Of a DNA stretch of 64,000 bases, positions 26,343 through 34,202 are shown in pieces. The notes under the pieces are model-generated. The model was not told the origin of the DNA and searched no databases. It saw nothing but the letters and a program-made list of their open reading frames with translations. Each line of letters starts with the position of its first letter. Position 1 is the stretch's first letter. Location of the stretch: NCBI RefSeq assembly GCF_004794465.1, contig NZ_SSDJ01000090.1:1-64000 (forward strand). The letters are read 5' to 3'. Both the position numbers and the translations under genes were made by a program. The DNA comes from Microbacterium sp. K24. Its GTDB lineage: Bacteria > Actinomycetota > Actinomycetes > Actinomycetales > Microbacteriaceae.

Positions 26343-27732
26343 GGAGCATGGCGCGGCCCGGCTCCTGCAGCACGTCGGCGACGTCCTTGAGGAATCTCGC
26401 GCCTTCCGCCCCGTCGACGAGTCGGTGATCGAACGAGAGACTGAGCGTCATCACCTGACGCAGCGCGATCTCGCCCTGGTACTCCCACGGCTGTCGGCGG
26501 ACGGCGCCGACCGCCAGGATGCCGGACTGACCGGGAGGCAGGATCGGTGTCCCCGCCTCCACACCGAACACGCCGATGTTGGAGATCGAGAAGGTGCCGC
26601 CGGCGAGCTCGGCCGGCGACGTCTTCCCTGCTCGCGCCGTCTCGGCGAGCGACTTCAACGCCGTCGCGAGCCCCGTGAGTGTCAGCTGATCCGCATCCCG
26701 GATGTTCGGAACGATGAGGCCCCGATCCGTCGCCGCGGCGATGCCCAGGTCGACGAAGTTGTACTGGACGATCTCGCCAGCCGCCTCGTCCCAGCGCGAG
26801 TTGAGGCCCGGCGCGCGACCGAGGGCGAGGCAGACGGCCTTCGCGATGACCGCGAGCGGACCGATCCGGTGCTCGGCGAGTGCCCTGTCGTCGCGGAGGC
26901 TCGCCAGGAGGTCCATCGTCGCCGTCACATCGACGGTGTGGAACACGGTGACGTGCGGAGCGGTGAAGGCGCTCTGCACCATCGTCGCCGCGGTGTGCTT
27001 GCGGACGCCGCGGATCGGGATGCGCGTCTCCCGCTCGCCCGAGCGGGCCGTCGCGAACAGGCTCTCCGCCGTGGCGGGCACGACGGTCTCGGCCGGCGAC
27101 GGAGCCGCGGACGCCGCGGAGGCGGAGGCTGCAGAGGCGGACCCGACGCGTTGCGCATACGCATCGACGTCGTTCCGGGTGATCACCCGATCCCCGACCT
27201 CTGCCGCGACGAGCACCAGATCGATGCCGAGCCGCTTGGCATGCGCGCGGACCGGTGGTGTGGAGCGCGGACGCTCGACGACGGTCTCGGTGCTGGCCGC
27301 GGGCCGCGCATCATGTGGAGCGGCCTCGAGGACGGCGATATCCGCCGACGCAGCGGTCCCGCCGACACGACGCGCGCGGCGGGCCGGACGACCCGCGGCG
27401 GTCGGTGCGGCACCGTAACCCACGAGGTTCGGCTGTGCCTTCTCCCCCGCATCCTGCTTCCCCGCATCGTCCGTCGCCGCCGGCTCATCGGCGCCCTCCA
27501 CGTCGAAGTCGATCAGCGGGGCGCCGACGGCCACCGTCTGGCCCGCTTCGGCGTGCAGCGTCGCGACCGTCCCCTCATAGGGCGACGGCAGTTCGACGAC
27601 GGCCTTCGCCGTCTCGACCTCGGCGAGCGTCTGGTTCAGGGCGACCGCGTCGCCGGGGGCGACGAGCCACTGCACGACCTCTGCCTCGGTCAGTCCTTCA
27701 CCGAGGTCCGGCAGGCGGAACTCCGCGTTCAT
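26335..27732 (-). CDS. bkdC: Branched-chain 2-oxoacid dehydrogenase E2 (dihydrolipoamide acyltransferase)
   Basis: 465 residues: one lipoyl domain with ETAKAVVEL (lipoyl Lys43), an Ala/Pro-rich linker, a peripheral-subunit-binding domain (about 155-195: VRAHAKRLGIDL, RVITRNDVDAY), an Ala/Ser linker, then the acyltransferase core with HRLVDG (catalytic His436). Forms the core of the oxoacid dehydrogenase complex. The start overlaps the bkdB stop by 4 bases. A pyruvate dehydrogenase E2 is the alternative; the leucine-pathway neighbourhood favours BKD. Confidence 0.9.
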   Translation of the reverse strand: MNAEFRLPDLGEGLTEAEVVQWLVAPGDAVALNQTLAEVETAKAVVELPSPYEGTVATLHAEAGQTVAVGAPLIDFDVEGADEPAATDDAGKQDAGEKAQPNLVGYGAAPTAAGRPARRARRVGGTAASADIAVLEAAPHDARPAASTETVVERPRSTPPVRAHAKRLGIDLVLVAAEVGDRVITRNDVDAYAQRVGSASAASASAASAAPSPAETVVPATAESLFATARSGERETRIPIRGVRKHTAATMVQSAFTAPHVTVFHTVDVTATMDLLASLRDDRALAEHRIGPLAVIAKAVCLALGRAPGLNSRWDEAAGEIVQYNFVDLGIAAATDRGLIVPNIRDADQLTLTGLATALKSLAETARAGKTSPAELAGGTFSISNIGVFGVEAGTPILPPGQSGILAVGAVRRQPWEYQGEIALRQVMTLSLSFDHRLVDGAEGARFLKDVADVLQEPGRAMLLR

Positions 27733-28739
27733 GCGTCTGCTCCCGTCAGGCTGTTCGGGCGGTCTAGCACGCGATCGACCGCGTCGAGCAGGCGGTCGAG
27801 GTCGGGTAGGTGATACTTCTCGAGCTTCGCGGGAGGGTACGGGATGTCGTGTCCGGTGACGCGGAGAGGTGCGGACTCGAGGTACTCGAAGCAGCGCTCG
27901 GTGATGCTCGCGATGACCTCCGCGGCGACTCCCGCCTCGCGCGACGCCTCGTGGGCGACGACGACGCGTCCGGTCTTGCGCACGGATGCGGCGACCGAGG
28001 CGTAATCGACCGGCGAGAGAGAGCGCAGGTCGACGACCTCCAGCGAGATGCCTTCGTCCTCCGCGGCATCGGCCGCCTGCAGGGCGGTCGAGACCATGGC
28101 GCCGTAGGTGATCAGCGTGGCATCCGTTCCCGTGCGCACGACACGGGCGAGCCCCATCGGCGACGCGTCGGCGAGCGGCGCCTCGAGGTCGACCTCGCCC
28201 TTGTGGTGGTACAGCCGCTTCGGCTCGAAGAAGATCACGGGGTCGTCGCTGGCGATCGCCTGGCGGAGGCTGCGATACGCGTCCTCCGGATTGGAGACCG
28301 CGATCACGCGCAGACCGGCCGTGTGCACGAAGTACGCCTCCGGCGACTCCGAGTGGTGCTCGGCCGCGCCGATCCCACCCGCCCACGGGATCCGGATCGT
28401 GATGGGCATCTTCGCGCGCCCCTGCGTGCGATAGTGCAGCTTCGCGACCTGCGCGACGATCTGGTCGAACGCGGGGTACACGAAACCGTCGAACTGGATC
28501 TCGACGACCGGCCGGTAGCCGCGGAACGCGAGTCCGACCGCCATGCCGACGATGCCGGACTCCGCGAGAGGGGTGTCGATCACGCGGGCCGCGCCGAATT
28601 CGTCGAGCAGCCCGTCGGTGATGCGGAACACACCGCCGAGCTTGCCGATGTCCTCGCCGAGCAGCACGACCTTGTCGTCGTCGCGCATCGCCTGACGGAG
28701 TCCGGCTCCGAGGGCCTTTCCGAGAGTCATCTCCGTCAT
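27729..28739 (-). CDS. bkdB: Branched-chain 2-oxoacid dehydrogenase E1 beta subunit
   Basis: 336 residues, transketolase-type pyrimidine-binding half of E1. Visible: VVLLGEDIGKLGGVFRIT, DTPLAESGIVGMAVGLAFRG, EIQFDGFVYPAFDQIV, GGIGAAEHHSESPEAYF and VVDLRSLSPVDYASV. Pairs with the alpha subunit to decarboxylate 2-oxoacids with thiamin diphosphate. The ATG lies 2 bases after the bkdA stop. Confidence 0.91.
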   Translation of the reverse strand: MTEMTLGKALGAGLRQAMRDDDKVVLLGEDIGKLGGVFRITDGLLDEFGAARVIDTPLAESGIVGMAVGLAFRGYRPVVEIQFDGFVYPAFDQIVAQVAKLHYRTQGRAKMPITIRIPWAGGIGAAEHHSESPEAYFVHTAGLRVIAVSNPEDAYRSLRQAIASDDPVIFFEPKRLYHHKGEVDLEAPLADASPMGLARVVRTGTDATLITYGAMVSTALQAADAAEDEGISLEVVDLRSLSPVDYASVAASVRKTGRVVVAHEASREAGVAAEVIASITERCFEYLESAPLRVTGHDIPYPPAKLEKYHLPDLDRLLDAVDRVLDRPNSLTGADA

Positions 28740-28741
28740 GA

Positions 28742-29860
28742 TCAGGCCTCGACGTCGAAGGTCGCGAGGTACGCGGCGTATTCGTCGCGCTGACGGTCGA
28801 GCCCCGTGTGAGGCTCCGCGTAGACGCCGTCGAACACCGAGAGCGGGGGGCGCGTGACCATCCCCAGGCATGCGGCGCGCATCTCCTTGGCGACGGCATC
28901 CGCCGCGGCCTGGGTCTCGGCGACGTGCTCGTCGCTGAACTCTCCCGTCGCGCGGAGGTACTCCTCGAGTCGCGCGATCGGATCGCGCCGGCGCCACGAG
29001 TCGAGCTCGACCTCGTCGCGGTAGCGCGTGGGGTCGTCCGCCGTGGTGTGCGGACCCATGCGGTAGGTCACGGCCTCGATGTACGCCGGGCCCTTGCCGG
29101 CCCGCGCGTGCTCGAGGGCCCAGCGCATGGCCGCCATGCAGGCGAGAACATCGTTGCCGTCGACCCGCAGGCTGGGGATGCCGAAACCGGGAGCGCGTCC
29201 GGCGATGGGGAACTGCGACTGCACCGCGACGGGCTCGGAGATCGCCCAGTGGTTGTTCTGGCAGACGAAGACGACGGGGGCCTGGTAGGACGCGGCGAAG
29301 ATCATCGCCTCGTTCACGTCGCCCTGGCTGGTGGCGCCGTCACCGAAGTAGGTCACCGCGACCTCGTCGGCGCCCTCATGACGGATGCCGAGGGCGTAGC
29401 CGACCGCGTGGAGCGTCTGCGCGCCGATGATGATCTGCAGCGGAGCGACCCGGTGTGCCTCCGGATCGTGGCCGGCGCCTTCCTCGCCCCGCCACATGCG
29501 GACGTAGTCGCCGGGCTGTGCGCCCCGGGCGTAGATGACGCCGGTCTCGCGGTAGCTCGGGAAGACGTAGTCCTGCGGGGCGAGGGCCCGCGCGGTGCCG
29601 ATCTGCGTGGCCTCCTGGCCGAGGCACGGCGCCCAGAGGCCGAGCTGTCCCTGACGCTGGAGGGCCACGCCCTCGGAGTCGATCCGGCGGAGGATCATCA
29701 TGTCGCGGTGCAGAGCGCGCAGCTGCGCGGCATCCACGTCGGCGACATACGGGTCGAGCCGGGGGTTCGCGATGCGCGATCCGTCGGGGGCCAGGATGCG
29801 CTCGGAGAGCTCGAGATCCTGTGCGGTGTCGGCGATGGGCGTGATCTGCGGTGACATCAT
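28742..29860 (-). CDS. bkdA: Branched-chain 2-oxoacid dehydrogenase E1 alpha subunit
   Basis: 372 residues. The thiamin-diphosphate/Mg motif begins at GDG (173-175) and ends at NN (202-203). The loop YRMGPHTTADDPTRYR holds positions phosphorylated in eukaryotic homologues. The first ORF of the bkdABC operon: GGAGGA is best placed for the ATG at 29857, 3 bases inside the given start. The E3 lipoamide dehydrogenase is not in the window and must be supplied from elsewhere. Confidence 0.91.
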   Translation of the reverse strand: MMSPQITPIADTAQDLELSERILAPDGSRIANPRLDPYVADVDAAQLRALHRDMMILRRIDSEGVALQRQGQLGLWAPCLGQEATQIGTARALAPQDYVFPSYRETGVIYARGAQPGDYVRMWRGEEGAGHDPEAHRVAPLQIIIGAQTLHAVGYALGIRHEGADEVAVTYFGDGATSQGDVNEAMIFAASYQAPVVFVCQNNHWAISEPVAVQSQFPIAGRAPGFGIPSLRVDGNDVLACMAAMRWALEHARAGKGPAYIEAVTYRMGPHTTADDPTRYRDEVELDSWRRRDPIARLEEYLRATGEFSDEHVAETQAAADAVAKEMRAACLGMVTRPPLSVFDGVYAEPHTGLDRQRDEYAAYLATFDVEA

Positions 29861-29931
29861 CGTCCTCCAAGTCCTCAGCGGCTCTCATGGAGCCTCGGCG
29901 CTGGCACCGGCTTCAGCACCGGCATGCTCAG

Positions 29932-29960
29932 AGGCTACGTCCGTTCAGCACCTCGCTCAA
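29932..29960 (-). promoter_or_regulatory. bkdABC promoter
   Basis: Minus-strand TTGAGC (29960-29955), a 17-base spacer and TAGCCT (29937-29932) give a good promoter with a leader of about 70 bases. The -35 lies inside an inverted repeat that probably binds the divergent Lrp-type regulator. Confidence 0.6.
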
Positions 29961-29981
29961 GCAATTGCGATGGGCTTGAGC
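29955..29981. promoter_or_regulatory. Lrp/AsnC operator candidate
   Basis: GCTCAAGC (29955-29962) and GCTTGAGC (29974-29981) are perfect inverted arms with an AATTGCGATGG centre. A second weaker dyad, TGAGCA/TGCTCG (29978-29992), follows. Located between the divergent bkdA and lrp-type genes. Confidence 0.6.
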
Positions 29982-30013
29982 ATGTTGCTCGATATTCGGC
30001 GTTCGGGTCCTGC

Positions 30014-30019
30014 TAGGGT
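30014..30019 (+). promoter_or_regulatory. -10 box of the Lrp/AsnC gene
   Basis: TAGGGT, 8 bases before the ATG at 30028, so the transcript is leaderless or nearly so. Confidence 0.4.
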
Positions 30020-30027
30020 TTGTCACT

Positions 30028-30501
30028 ATGTCTGGACTGGACCGTATCGATCTCGAACTCCTCGCCGCGCTCGCCGCCGATCCGCGCATCACGATCGTCG
30101 CGCTCGCCGAGAACCTCAAGCTGTCGCGCAACACCATCCAGGCCCGGATGGCGCGGCTGGAGCAGACGGGGGTGTTCCTCTCCTACGAGCGCTCCTTCTC
30201 CCCCGACGTGCTGGGCTTCCCGCTGCAGGCCTTCGTCAACATCGGCGTGCGTCAGCCCGAGCTGCCCCGCATCATCAACGAGCTCGCGCGCATTCCGGAG
30301 ATCGTCCAGGCGCACGGCCTCAGCGGCTCGATCGACCTGCTCGCCCGCGTCGCGTGTCGCGACGCCAGACACCTCTTCGACACCGATGCCCGGATCCTGT
30401 CGATCGAGGGTGTCGAGCGGACGGAGACCTCGCTCGCCATGGGCGAGGTGATCCCGTTCCGGGTGGCCGGACTCATCGGCCTCGCTCGACGGGAATCCTG
30501 A
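30028..30501 (+). CDS. Lrp/AsnC-family transcriptional regulator (BkdR-like)
   Basis: 157 residues. AsnC-type HTH at about 5-50 (IDLELLAALAADPRI, VALAENLKLSRNTIQARMARLE), linked to a RAM ligand-binding domain (about 68-145). Divergent from bkdABC with an inverted repeat over the bkdA -35. By analogy to BkdR it should sense branched-chain amino acids and control the bkd operon. Its end overlaps the convergent hydrolase gene by 29 bases. Confidence 0.88.
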   Translation: MSGLDRIDLELLAALAADPRITIVALAENLKLSRNTIQARMARLEQTGVFLSYERSFSPDVLGFPLQAFVNIGVRQPELPRIINELARIPEIVQAHGLSGSIDLLARVACRDARHLFDTDARILSIEGVERTETSLAMGEVIPFRVAGLIGLARRES

Positions 30502-31372
30502 GGAAGCGCCGCACAGCGCCGGCGGCCTCGGCCGGCGTCTCGTAGTGGATGAGGTGCCCCACGTGGGCGATCTCGACCAGAGTGGCGTCCTCGAACATCG
30601 TCGCGAGCTTCCGCTCGGCCTCGATGGGGGTGATGTCGTCGCGCTCGGCGGCGACCAGCAGGGTCGGCACAGGGATGTCGGCGGCGAACTCCCGCACGTC
30701 GTGTGACACGCTCGCGACGAACGCGTCGTGCAGCACGTCCCGGTCGGAGAACCGCGAGAAGTACGTGTCGTGCTGATCGTGGATGAAGCGGCGCAGCGCG
30801 GGCTCCCGCGTCTTCGTCATCGTGAGGCTCATCACCCGAACGACGAGGCGGCTCCGCAGCCATGCGGTTCCCAGCCGCTGAGGAAGACGCGCACCCAGTG
30901 CGTAGTAGAACACGGCGAGGCGCGTCATCACGCCCTTGGGACCTTCGAGCGCGGGAGCCCCGATCGGGTTCAGCAGGATCAGCCGCGGAGTCTCGAGTCC
31001 CCCGGCGACGGCGGCCGACGTGACGATCGAGCCGAAGGAGTGGCCGAGGATGACGGCACCCGGTGCGACGACGGCGGTGAACTCGGTCAGCCAGGCCGCG
31101 TACTCGTCGAGGTCGTGCGTCCGAGACGGCAGCGCTGCCGTCTCGCCGAAGCCGGGAAGGTCGGGCGCGATCACACGCACCTCGGGAAGGTACGCGAGCA
31201 CGGGTTCCAGGCCGTGATGCTCGCCCCGGAATCCATGCACAGCCACGACCGTGGTCTCCGCATCCTCCGGGCCGTACTCCCAGTAGGCGGTCACCCCGCC
31301 GCGCACGGCGACCTCGTGCCGGCGCACCGGCAGGCGACGGAGACGGTCGGCGTAGGGCGATGGCACGGTCAT
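30473..31372 (-). CDS. Alpha/beta hydrolase
   Basis: 299 residues. Oxyanion region VVAVHGFRGEHHG, nucleophile elbow ILGHSFGSIV (Ser about 113), late Asp in VAAERDDITPIE, and catalytic His in HVGHLIHYETP. The substrate is unknown; no signal peptide is seen. A TAGACT box lies 6 bases before the ATG (leaderless). Confidence 0.85.
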   Translation of the reverse strand: MTVPSPYADRLRRLPVRRHEVAVRGGVTAYWEYGPEDAETTVVAVHGFRGEHHGLEPVLAYLPEVRVIAPDLPGFGETAALPSRTHDLDEYAAWLTEFTAVVAPGAVILGHSFGSIVTSAAVAGGLETPRLILLNPIGAPALEGPKGVMTRLAVFYYALGARLPQRLGTAWLRSRLVVRVMSLTMTKTREPALRRFIHDQHDTYFSRFSDRDVLHDAFVASVSHDVREFAADIPVPTLLVAAERDDITPIEAERKLATMFEDATLVEIAHVGHLIHYETPAEAAGAVRRFLRIPVERGR

Positions 31373-31378
31373 GCTCCG

Positions 31379-31384
31379 AGTCTA
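31379..31384 (-). promoter_or_regulatory. -10 box, leaderless promoter of the alpha/beta hydrolase
   Basis: Minus-strand TAGACT, 6 bases before the ATG at 31372. Its -35 region coincides with that of the divergent exonuclease promoter. Confidence 0.6.
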
Positions 31385-31426
31385 CGAGCCGCCGTGCGCC
31401 TTCTCCTGAATGTCGGAGGACGGATC

Positions 31427-31432
31427 TACCGT
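31427..31432 (+). promoter_or_regulatory. -10 box, leaderless promoter of the exonuclease
   Basis: TACCGT, 6 bases before the ATG at 31439. Confidence 0.5.
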
Positions 31433-31438
31433 GAGGGC

Positions 31439-32161
31439 ATGCCACCCCGTCCCGAGCTCCCCGCCTGGCTCACGCGTGTCGCGGTGTTCGATCTGGAGAC
31501 GACCGGGGTCGACGTCACCTCCGACCGGGTGGTCAGCGCGCACGTCGGCGTCCTCGACGCCCACGGCCGGCAGATCGCGGCTCGTTCCTGGCTCGCCGAT
31601 CCCGGCATCGTCATCCCCGATGGCGCCACCGCCGTGCACGGCATCACCACCGACCACGCGCGGACGCATGGTCGACCCGCGCCCGAGGTCGTGGGCGAGG
31701 TCACCTCCGCCCTCCGGTCTCTGCTCGGCCAGGGCGTTCCGGTCGTCGCCTACAACGCCTCCTACGACTTCTCCCTTCTCGCTCACGAGGCCCTGCGGCA
31801 TGGGATCGAGCCGCTCACCGACCCCGCGCCGGTCATCGACCCGTTCGTCATCGACAAGGCCTACGACCGGTACCGCCGAGGCAAGCGCACCCTCGAGGTC
31901 GTCGCCGAGCACTACGCCGTCTCGCTCGAGGGAGCACACGAGGCCGCCGCCGATGCGATCGCCGCCGGACGCGTCGCCCAGGCGCTCGCGCGCCAGTTCT
32001 CCCTTCCCCCCACTCTGACCGAACTGCACACGCGTCAGATCGGCTGGGCCCGCTCCCAGGCCGCGAGCCTCACGGAGTACTTCATCAGCGTCGGCCGCCT
32101 CGAGCCCGAGGAGCGGCTCGACGGCACCTGGCCGGTGCGCGCGCACCGTCCGGCGGACTGA
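31439..32161 (+). CDS. DEDDh 3'-5' exonuclease (DnaQ-like)
   Basis: 240 residues. Exo I FDLETTGVD (Asp/Glu at about 15-17), Exo II VAYNASYDFSLL, and Exo III HEAAADAIAAG, completing the DEDDh set. Similar to actinobacterial exonuclease-domain proteins annotated as polymerase III epsilon-like. The C-terminal 40 residues are family-specific. It could act in repair or nucleotide turnover. Confidence 0.86.
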   Translation: MPPRPELPAWLTRVAVFDLETTGVDVTSDRVVSAHVGVLDAHGRQIAARSWLADPGIVIPDGATAVHGITTDHARTHGRPAPEVVGEVTSALRSLLGQGVPVVAYNASYDFSLLAHEALRHGIEPLTDPAPVIDPFVIDKAYDRYRRGKRTLEVVAEHYAVSLEGAHEAAADAIAAGRVAQALARQFSLPPTLTELHTRQIGWARSQAASLTEYFISVGRLEPEERLDGTWPVRAHRPAD

Positions 32162-32250
32162 GCGTCCGATGCCGCGTTCGTCACTGTCTGCGGGTTCGAC
32201 TAATCTCCACATTGGCGCCTATTTCGCGCGGTGTGAGGAGGAAGCACGCG

Positions 32251-33210
32251 ATGCAGTTCACGTCCAGGAACGTCGATGACGTGGAGTCCACCTGGCAGCA
32301 GTTCGTGCCGTCCGCCACCCTCCAGAAGGTCGACCCGAGACGCTTCCGATTCGACTGGCGATCCGCCGATCTGGCGTCCGCGACTTTGGTGCGCTATGAA
32401 CTCGCCGCGCAGATCCATTCCACCGCCGAACCGCAGGATCAGCTGCTCGCGTGCCGCGTCGATTCTGCGGGCGCCCGCGTCTGGTCGAAGGACCAGGATC
32501 TCGATGCGCGCACGCCATGGCTCACCGACGGCGAGCCTGTCCAGGCCCAGTGGCTGCACTCGGCTCGCGTTCGCGCCCTCGTCTTCGACCGCGCAGCGGC
32601 GCAGGAGCGCGCCCGGCAGATCACGGGTGACGACGGCATCGAGCTGCGTGCGACGGGCCTCGCACCGCGGTCGTCCGCCGCTGCGATGCAGTGGGAGCGG
32701 ATGTTCCACTACCTCGACACCTCCTTCGACGACGAACTCGGCGACGACCGCATCCTCCGCGCCGAGTTCGAACGGCACGCGTTGATGACGACGCTGGCGA
32801 CGTTCCCCACGACCATGACCGACTCCCTGCGGAGGACGCCGCAGCGCGCGGGCGCGCCGTTGACGGTGCGGCGCGCTCTCGCCTACATCGAGGAGAACGC
32901 CCACCTGCCGATCACGGTCGACGACGTGGCGACCGCGTCGTTCATCTCGACCAGGGGCCTGCAGTACGCCTTCCGGCGTGCCCTCGACATCACCCCGACC
33001 GACGCACTTCGGCGCGCCCGCCTCGACGGAGCGCGTCGTGATCTCGATCGCGGAGACGGCGAATCCGTCCGCGCGGTCGCCCGCCGATGGGGCTTCAGCC
33101 ACCCTTCTCGGTTCGCCACCGCCTACCGCGCGGCCTATGGGACCGCCCCCGCTGTCGCGGCAGATCCGGCCCGCAGTGTGACGCCAGGCGAAGACTCTGT
33201 TCGCGCGTGA
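32251..33210 (+). CDS. AraC-family transcriptional regulator
   Basis: 319 residues. Residues about 1-200 form an AraC-binding-like sensor domain; the two C-terminal HTH motifs lie at about 225-300 (PITVDDVATASFISTRGLQ and ESVRAVARRWGFSHPSRFA). The ATG at 32251 follows GAGGAGGAAG. TAATCT at about 32199-32204 is a possible -10. The regulated genes are not obvious from the neighbourhood. Confidence 0.85.
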   Translation: MQFTSRNVDDVESTWQQFVPSATLQKVDPRRFRFDWRSADLASATLVRYELAAQIHSTAEPQDQLLACRVDSAGARVWSKDQDLDARTPWLTDGEPVQAQWLHSARVRALVFDRAAAQERARQITGDDGIELRATGLAPRSSAAAMQWERMFHYLDTSFDDELGDDRILRAEFERHALMTTLATFPTTMTDSLRRTPQRAGAPLTVRRALAYIEENAHLPITVDDVATASFISTRGLQYAFRRALDITPTDALRRARLDGARRDLDRGDGESVRAVARRWGFSHPSRFATAYRAAYGTAPAVAADPARSVTPGEDSVRA

Positions 33211-33253
33211 CGGCGGGTCCCGGGGTACGGCCGGACGAATCTCCTCATTTGGA

Positions 33254-33259
33254 TAGAGT
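33254..33259 (+). promoter_or_regulatory. -10 box upstream of the DUF7882-like gene
   Basis: TAGAGT, about 53 bases before the tiny leader frame at 33312. Confidence 0.4.
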
Positions 33260-33311
33260 GCAACTACGCCCGGACTGCGTCTGTCCCCCCATGCACGCAC
33301 CGAGGAGTCAC

Positions 33312-33350
33312 ATGAGCCACACGACCGCCGTCTCCCCCGACGCGAGCTGA
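33312..33350 (+). CDS. Putative 12-codon leader peptide
   Basis: ATG with a well-spaced GAGGAG (33302-33307) opens MSHTTAVSPDAS and stops 3 bases before the GTG of the next gene. It may drive translation of that gene by reinitiation, since the GTG itself has no ribosome site. It could equally be a chance frame. Confidence 0.35.
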   Translation: MSHTTAVSPDAS

Positions 33351-33353
33351 GCC

Positions 33354-33671
33354 GTGGGAGCCCTGTACTACGGCGACGCCCAGGACCCGATCCAGGTCGA
33401 GGACCGCGCACTCGCTCACCTCAAGGTGGTCATCGCCACCAAGCTCCGCCGCAATGAGAGCTTCACCCTGTCGTGGAAGCACCCCGAAGGCGACGCTCCC
33501 GGGCGCTCCACGCTGTGGCTGCACCCGTCGATCCCGCTCCGATTCGTGTTCCAGGAACCGGAGACGCCCGAGCTCAGCAGGAAGTGGATCGAGGATCTCG
33601 CACTCTCCGCGAATTCGAGCGGCGGGATCACGCTCATCGAGGAGCACCTCGAGAGCGCCGCGGCAGACTGA
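33354..33671 (+). CDS. Small DUF7882-like protein
   Basis: 105 residues, soluble. It begins GALYYGDAQDPIQVEDR and has ALAHLKVVIATKLRRNESF, then a Trp/His segment and the acidic end LIEEHLESAAAD. It matches a small actinobacterial family common in Microbacteriaceae, whose members are sometimes labelled ATP-dependent DNA ligase because of similarity to a region beside some ligases. The function is unknown. The GTG start is 3 bases after a tiny frame with a good ribosome site. Confidence 0.7.
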   Translation: MGALYYGDAQDPIQVEDRALAHLKVVIATKLRRNESFTLSWKHPEGDAPGRSTLWLHPSIPLRFVFQEPETPELSRKWIEDLALSANSSGGITLIEEHLESAAAD

Positions 33672-33713
33672 CGGCATCCTCCGGGATGAGGCGGATGCCG
33701 CCCGTCCGCGCGG

Positions 33714-33974
33714 TCACACCACGTCGTCGTTGGTCGCGCGAACCGACCGGCGCGTGACCGGCTCACCCGTGGCCGGGTCCACGGACGTACGCGACACCGT
33801 GTCGGTACGCCGACGGCGCGCCAGCAGGATGATGCCGATGAGGAAGACGACCACTCCTGCGCCCATCAGGATGTAGCCGACCATGTCGAGGTTCACCCAC
33901 GGCACCTCGACGTTCACCGCGAAGACGAGGATCGCTCCGATGACGAAGAGCGCGATTCCTGTGCCGATGCTCAT
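33714..33974 (-). CDS. Two-helix membrane protein, DUF6458-like
   Basis: 86 residues. Two hydrophobic helices (about 4-22 and 32-50) are followed by RRRR and a polar tail with a TGEPVTRRSVR segment. It matches a small actinobacterial membrane family of unknown role. The ATG at 33974 follows GGGAGG by 4 bases. Confidence 0.75.
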   Translation of the reverse strand: MSIGTGIALFVIGAILVFAVNVEVPWVNLDMVGYILMGAGVVVFLIGIILLARRRRTDTVSRTSVDPATGEPVTRRSVRATNDDVV

Positions 33975-34064
33975 GATGCCTCCCGTTCCGCGGCGGAGTG
34001 CCGCACGCACTCGAGAGTGCCGCGATGCAGAAGCGCCCGGCAGGGCCTTGACAGCGCGCGCTCG

Positions 34065-34083
34065 CTCCGAATTCCTCTCGGAG
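34065..34083 (-). terminator. Weak hairpin after tRNA(CAT)
   Basis: CTCCGA (34065-34070) and TCGGAG (34078-34083) form a 6-bp stem downstream of the minus-strand tRNA. No T tract, so only a weak candidate. Confidence 0.3.
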
Positions 34084-34098
34084 ACAGCGCTGAATCGG

Positions 34099-34172
34099 TA
34101 GGGCGGGCGGGACTTGAACCCGCGATCGTTGGGTTATGAGCCCACTGCCTTAACCAGCTTGGCCACCGCCCC
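34099..34172 (-). tRNA. tRNA with CAT anticodon (Met elongator or Ile2)
   Basis: 74 bases. Acceptor GGGGCGG pairs with CCGCCCT (first pair G-U). The anticodon loop CTCATAA has CAT at 34138-34136, and the T arm is GCGGGTTCAAGTCCCGC. Not an initiator by its standard paired acceptor; Met and lysidine-modified Ile cannot be separated by eye. CCA is not encoded. A TAGGCT -10 (reverse of 34184-34189) lies upstream. Confidence 0.92.
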
Positions 34173-34183
34173 GTACGCGCTCC

Positions 34184-34189
34184 AGCCTA
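34184..34189 (-). promoter_or_regulatory. -10 box of tRNA(CAT)
   Basis: Minus-strand TAGGCT, 11 bases before the tRNA 5' end. Confidence 0.45.
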
Positions 34190-34202
34190 GCGGCCGAGCC
34201 GT

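Noticed and set aside
27733..28899. N-terminal extension of bkdC to a protein of about 850 residues
   Set aside because: The added part is the wrong frame of bkdB; E2 starts with a normal lipoyl domain at 27732 and overlaps the bkdB stop.
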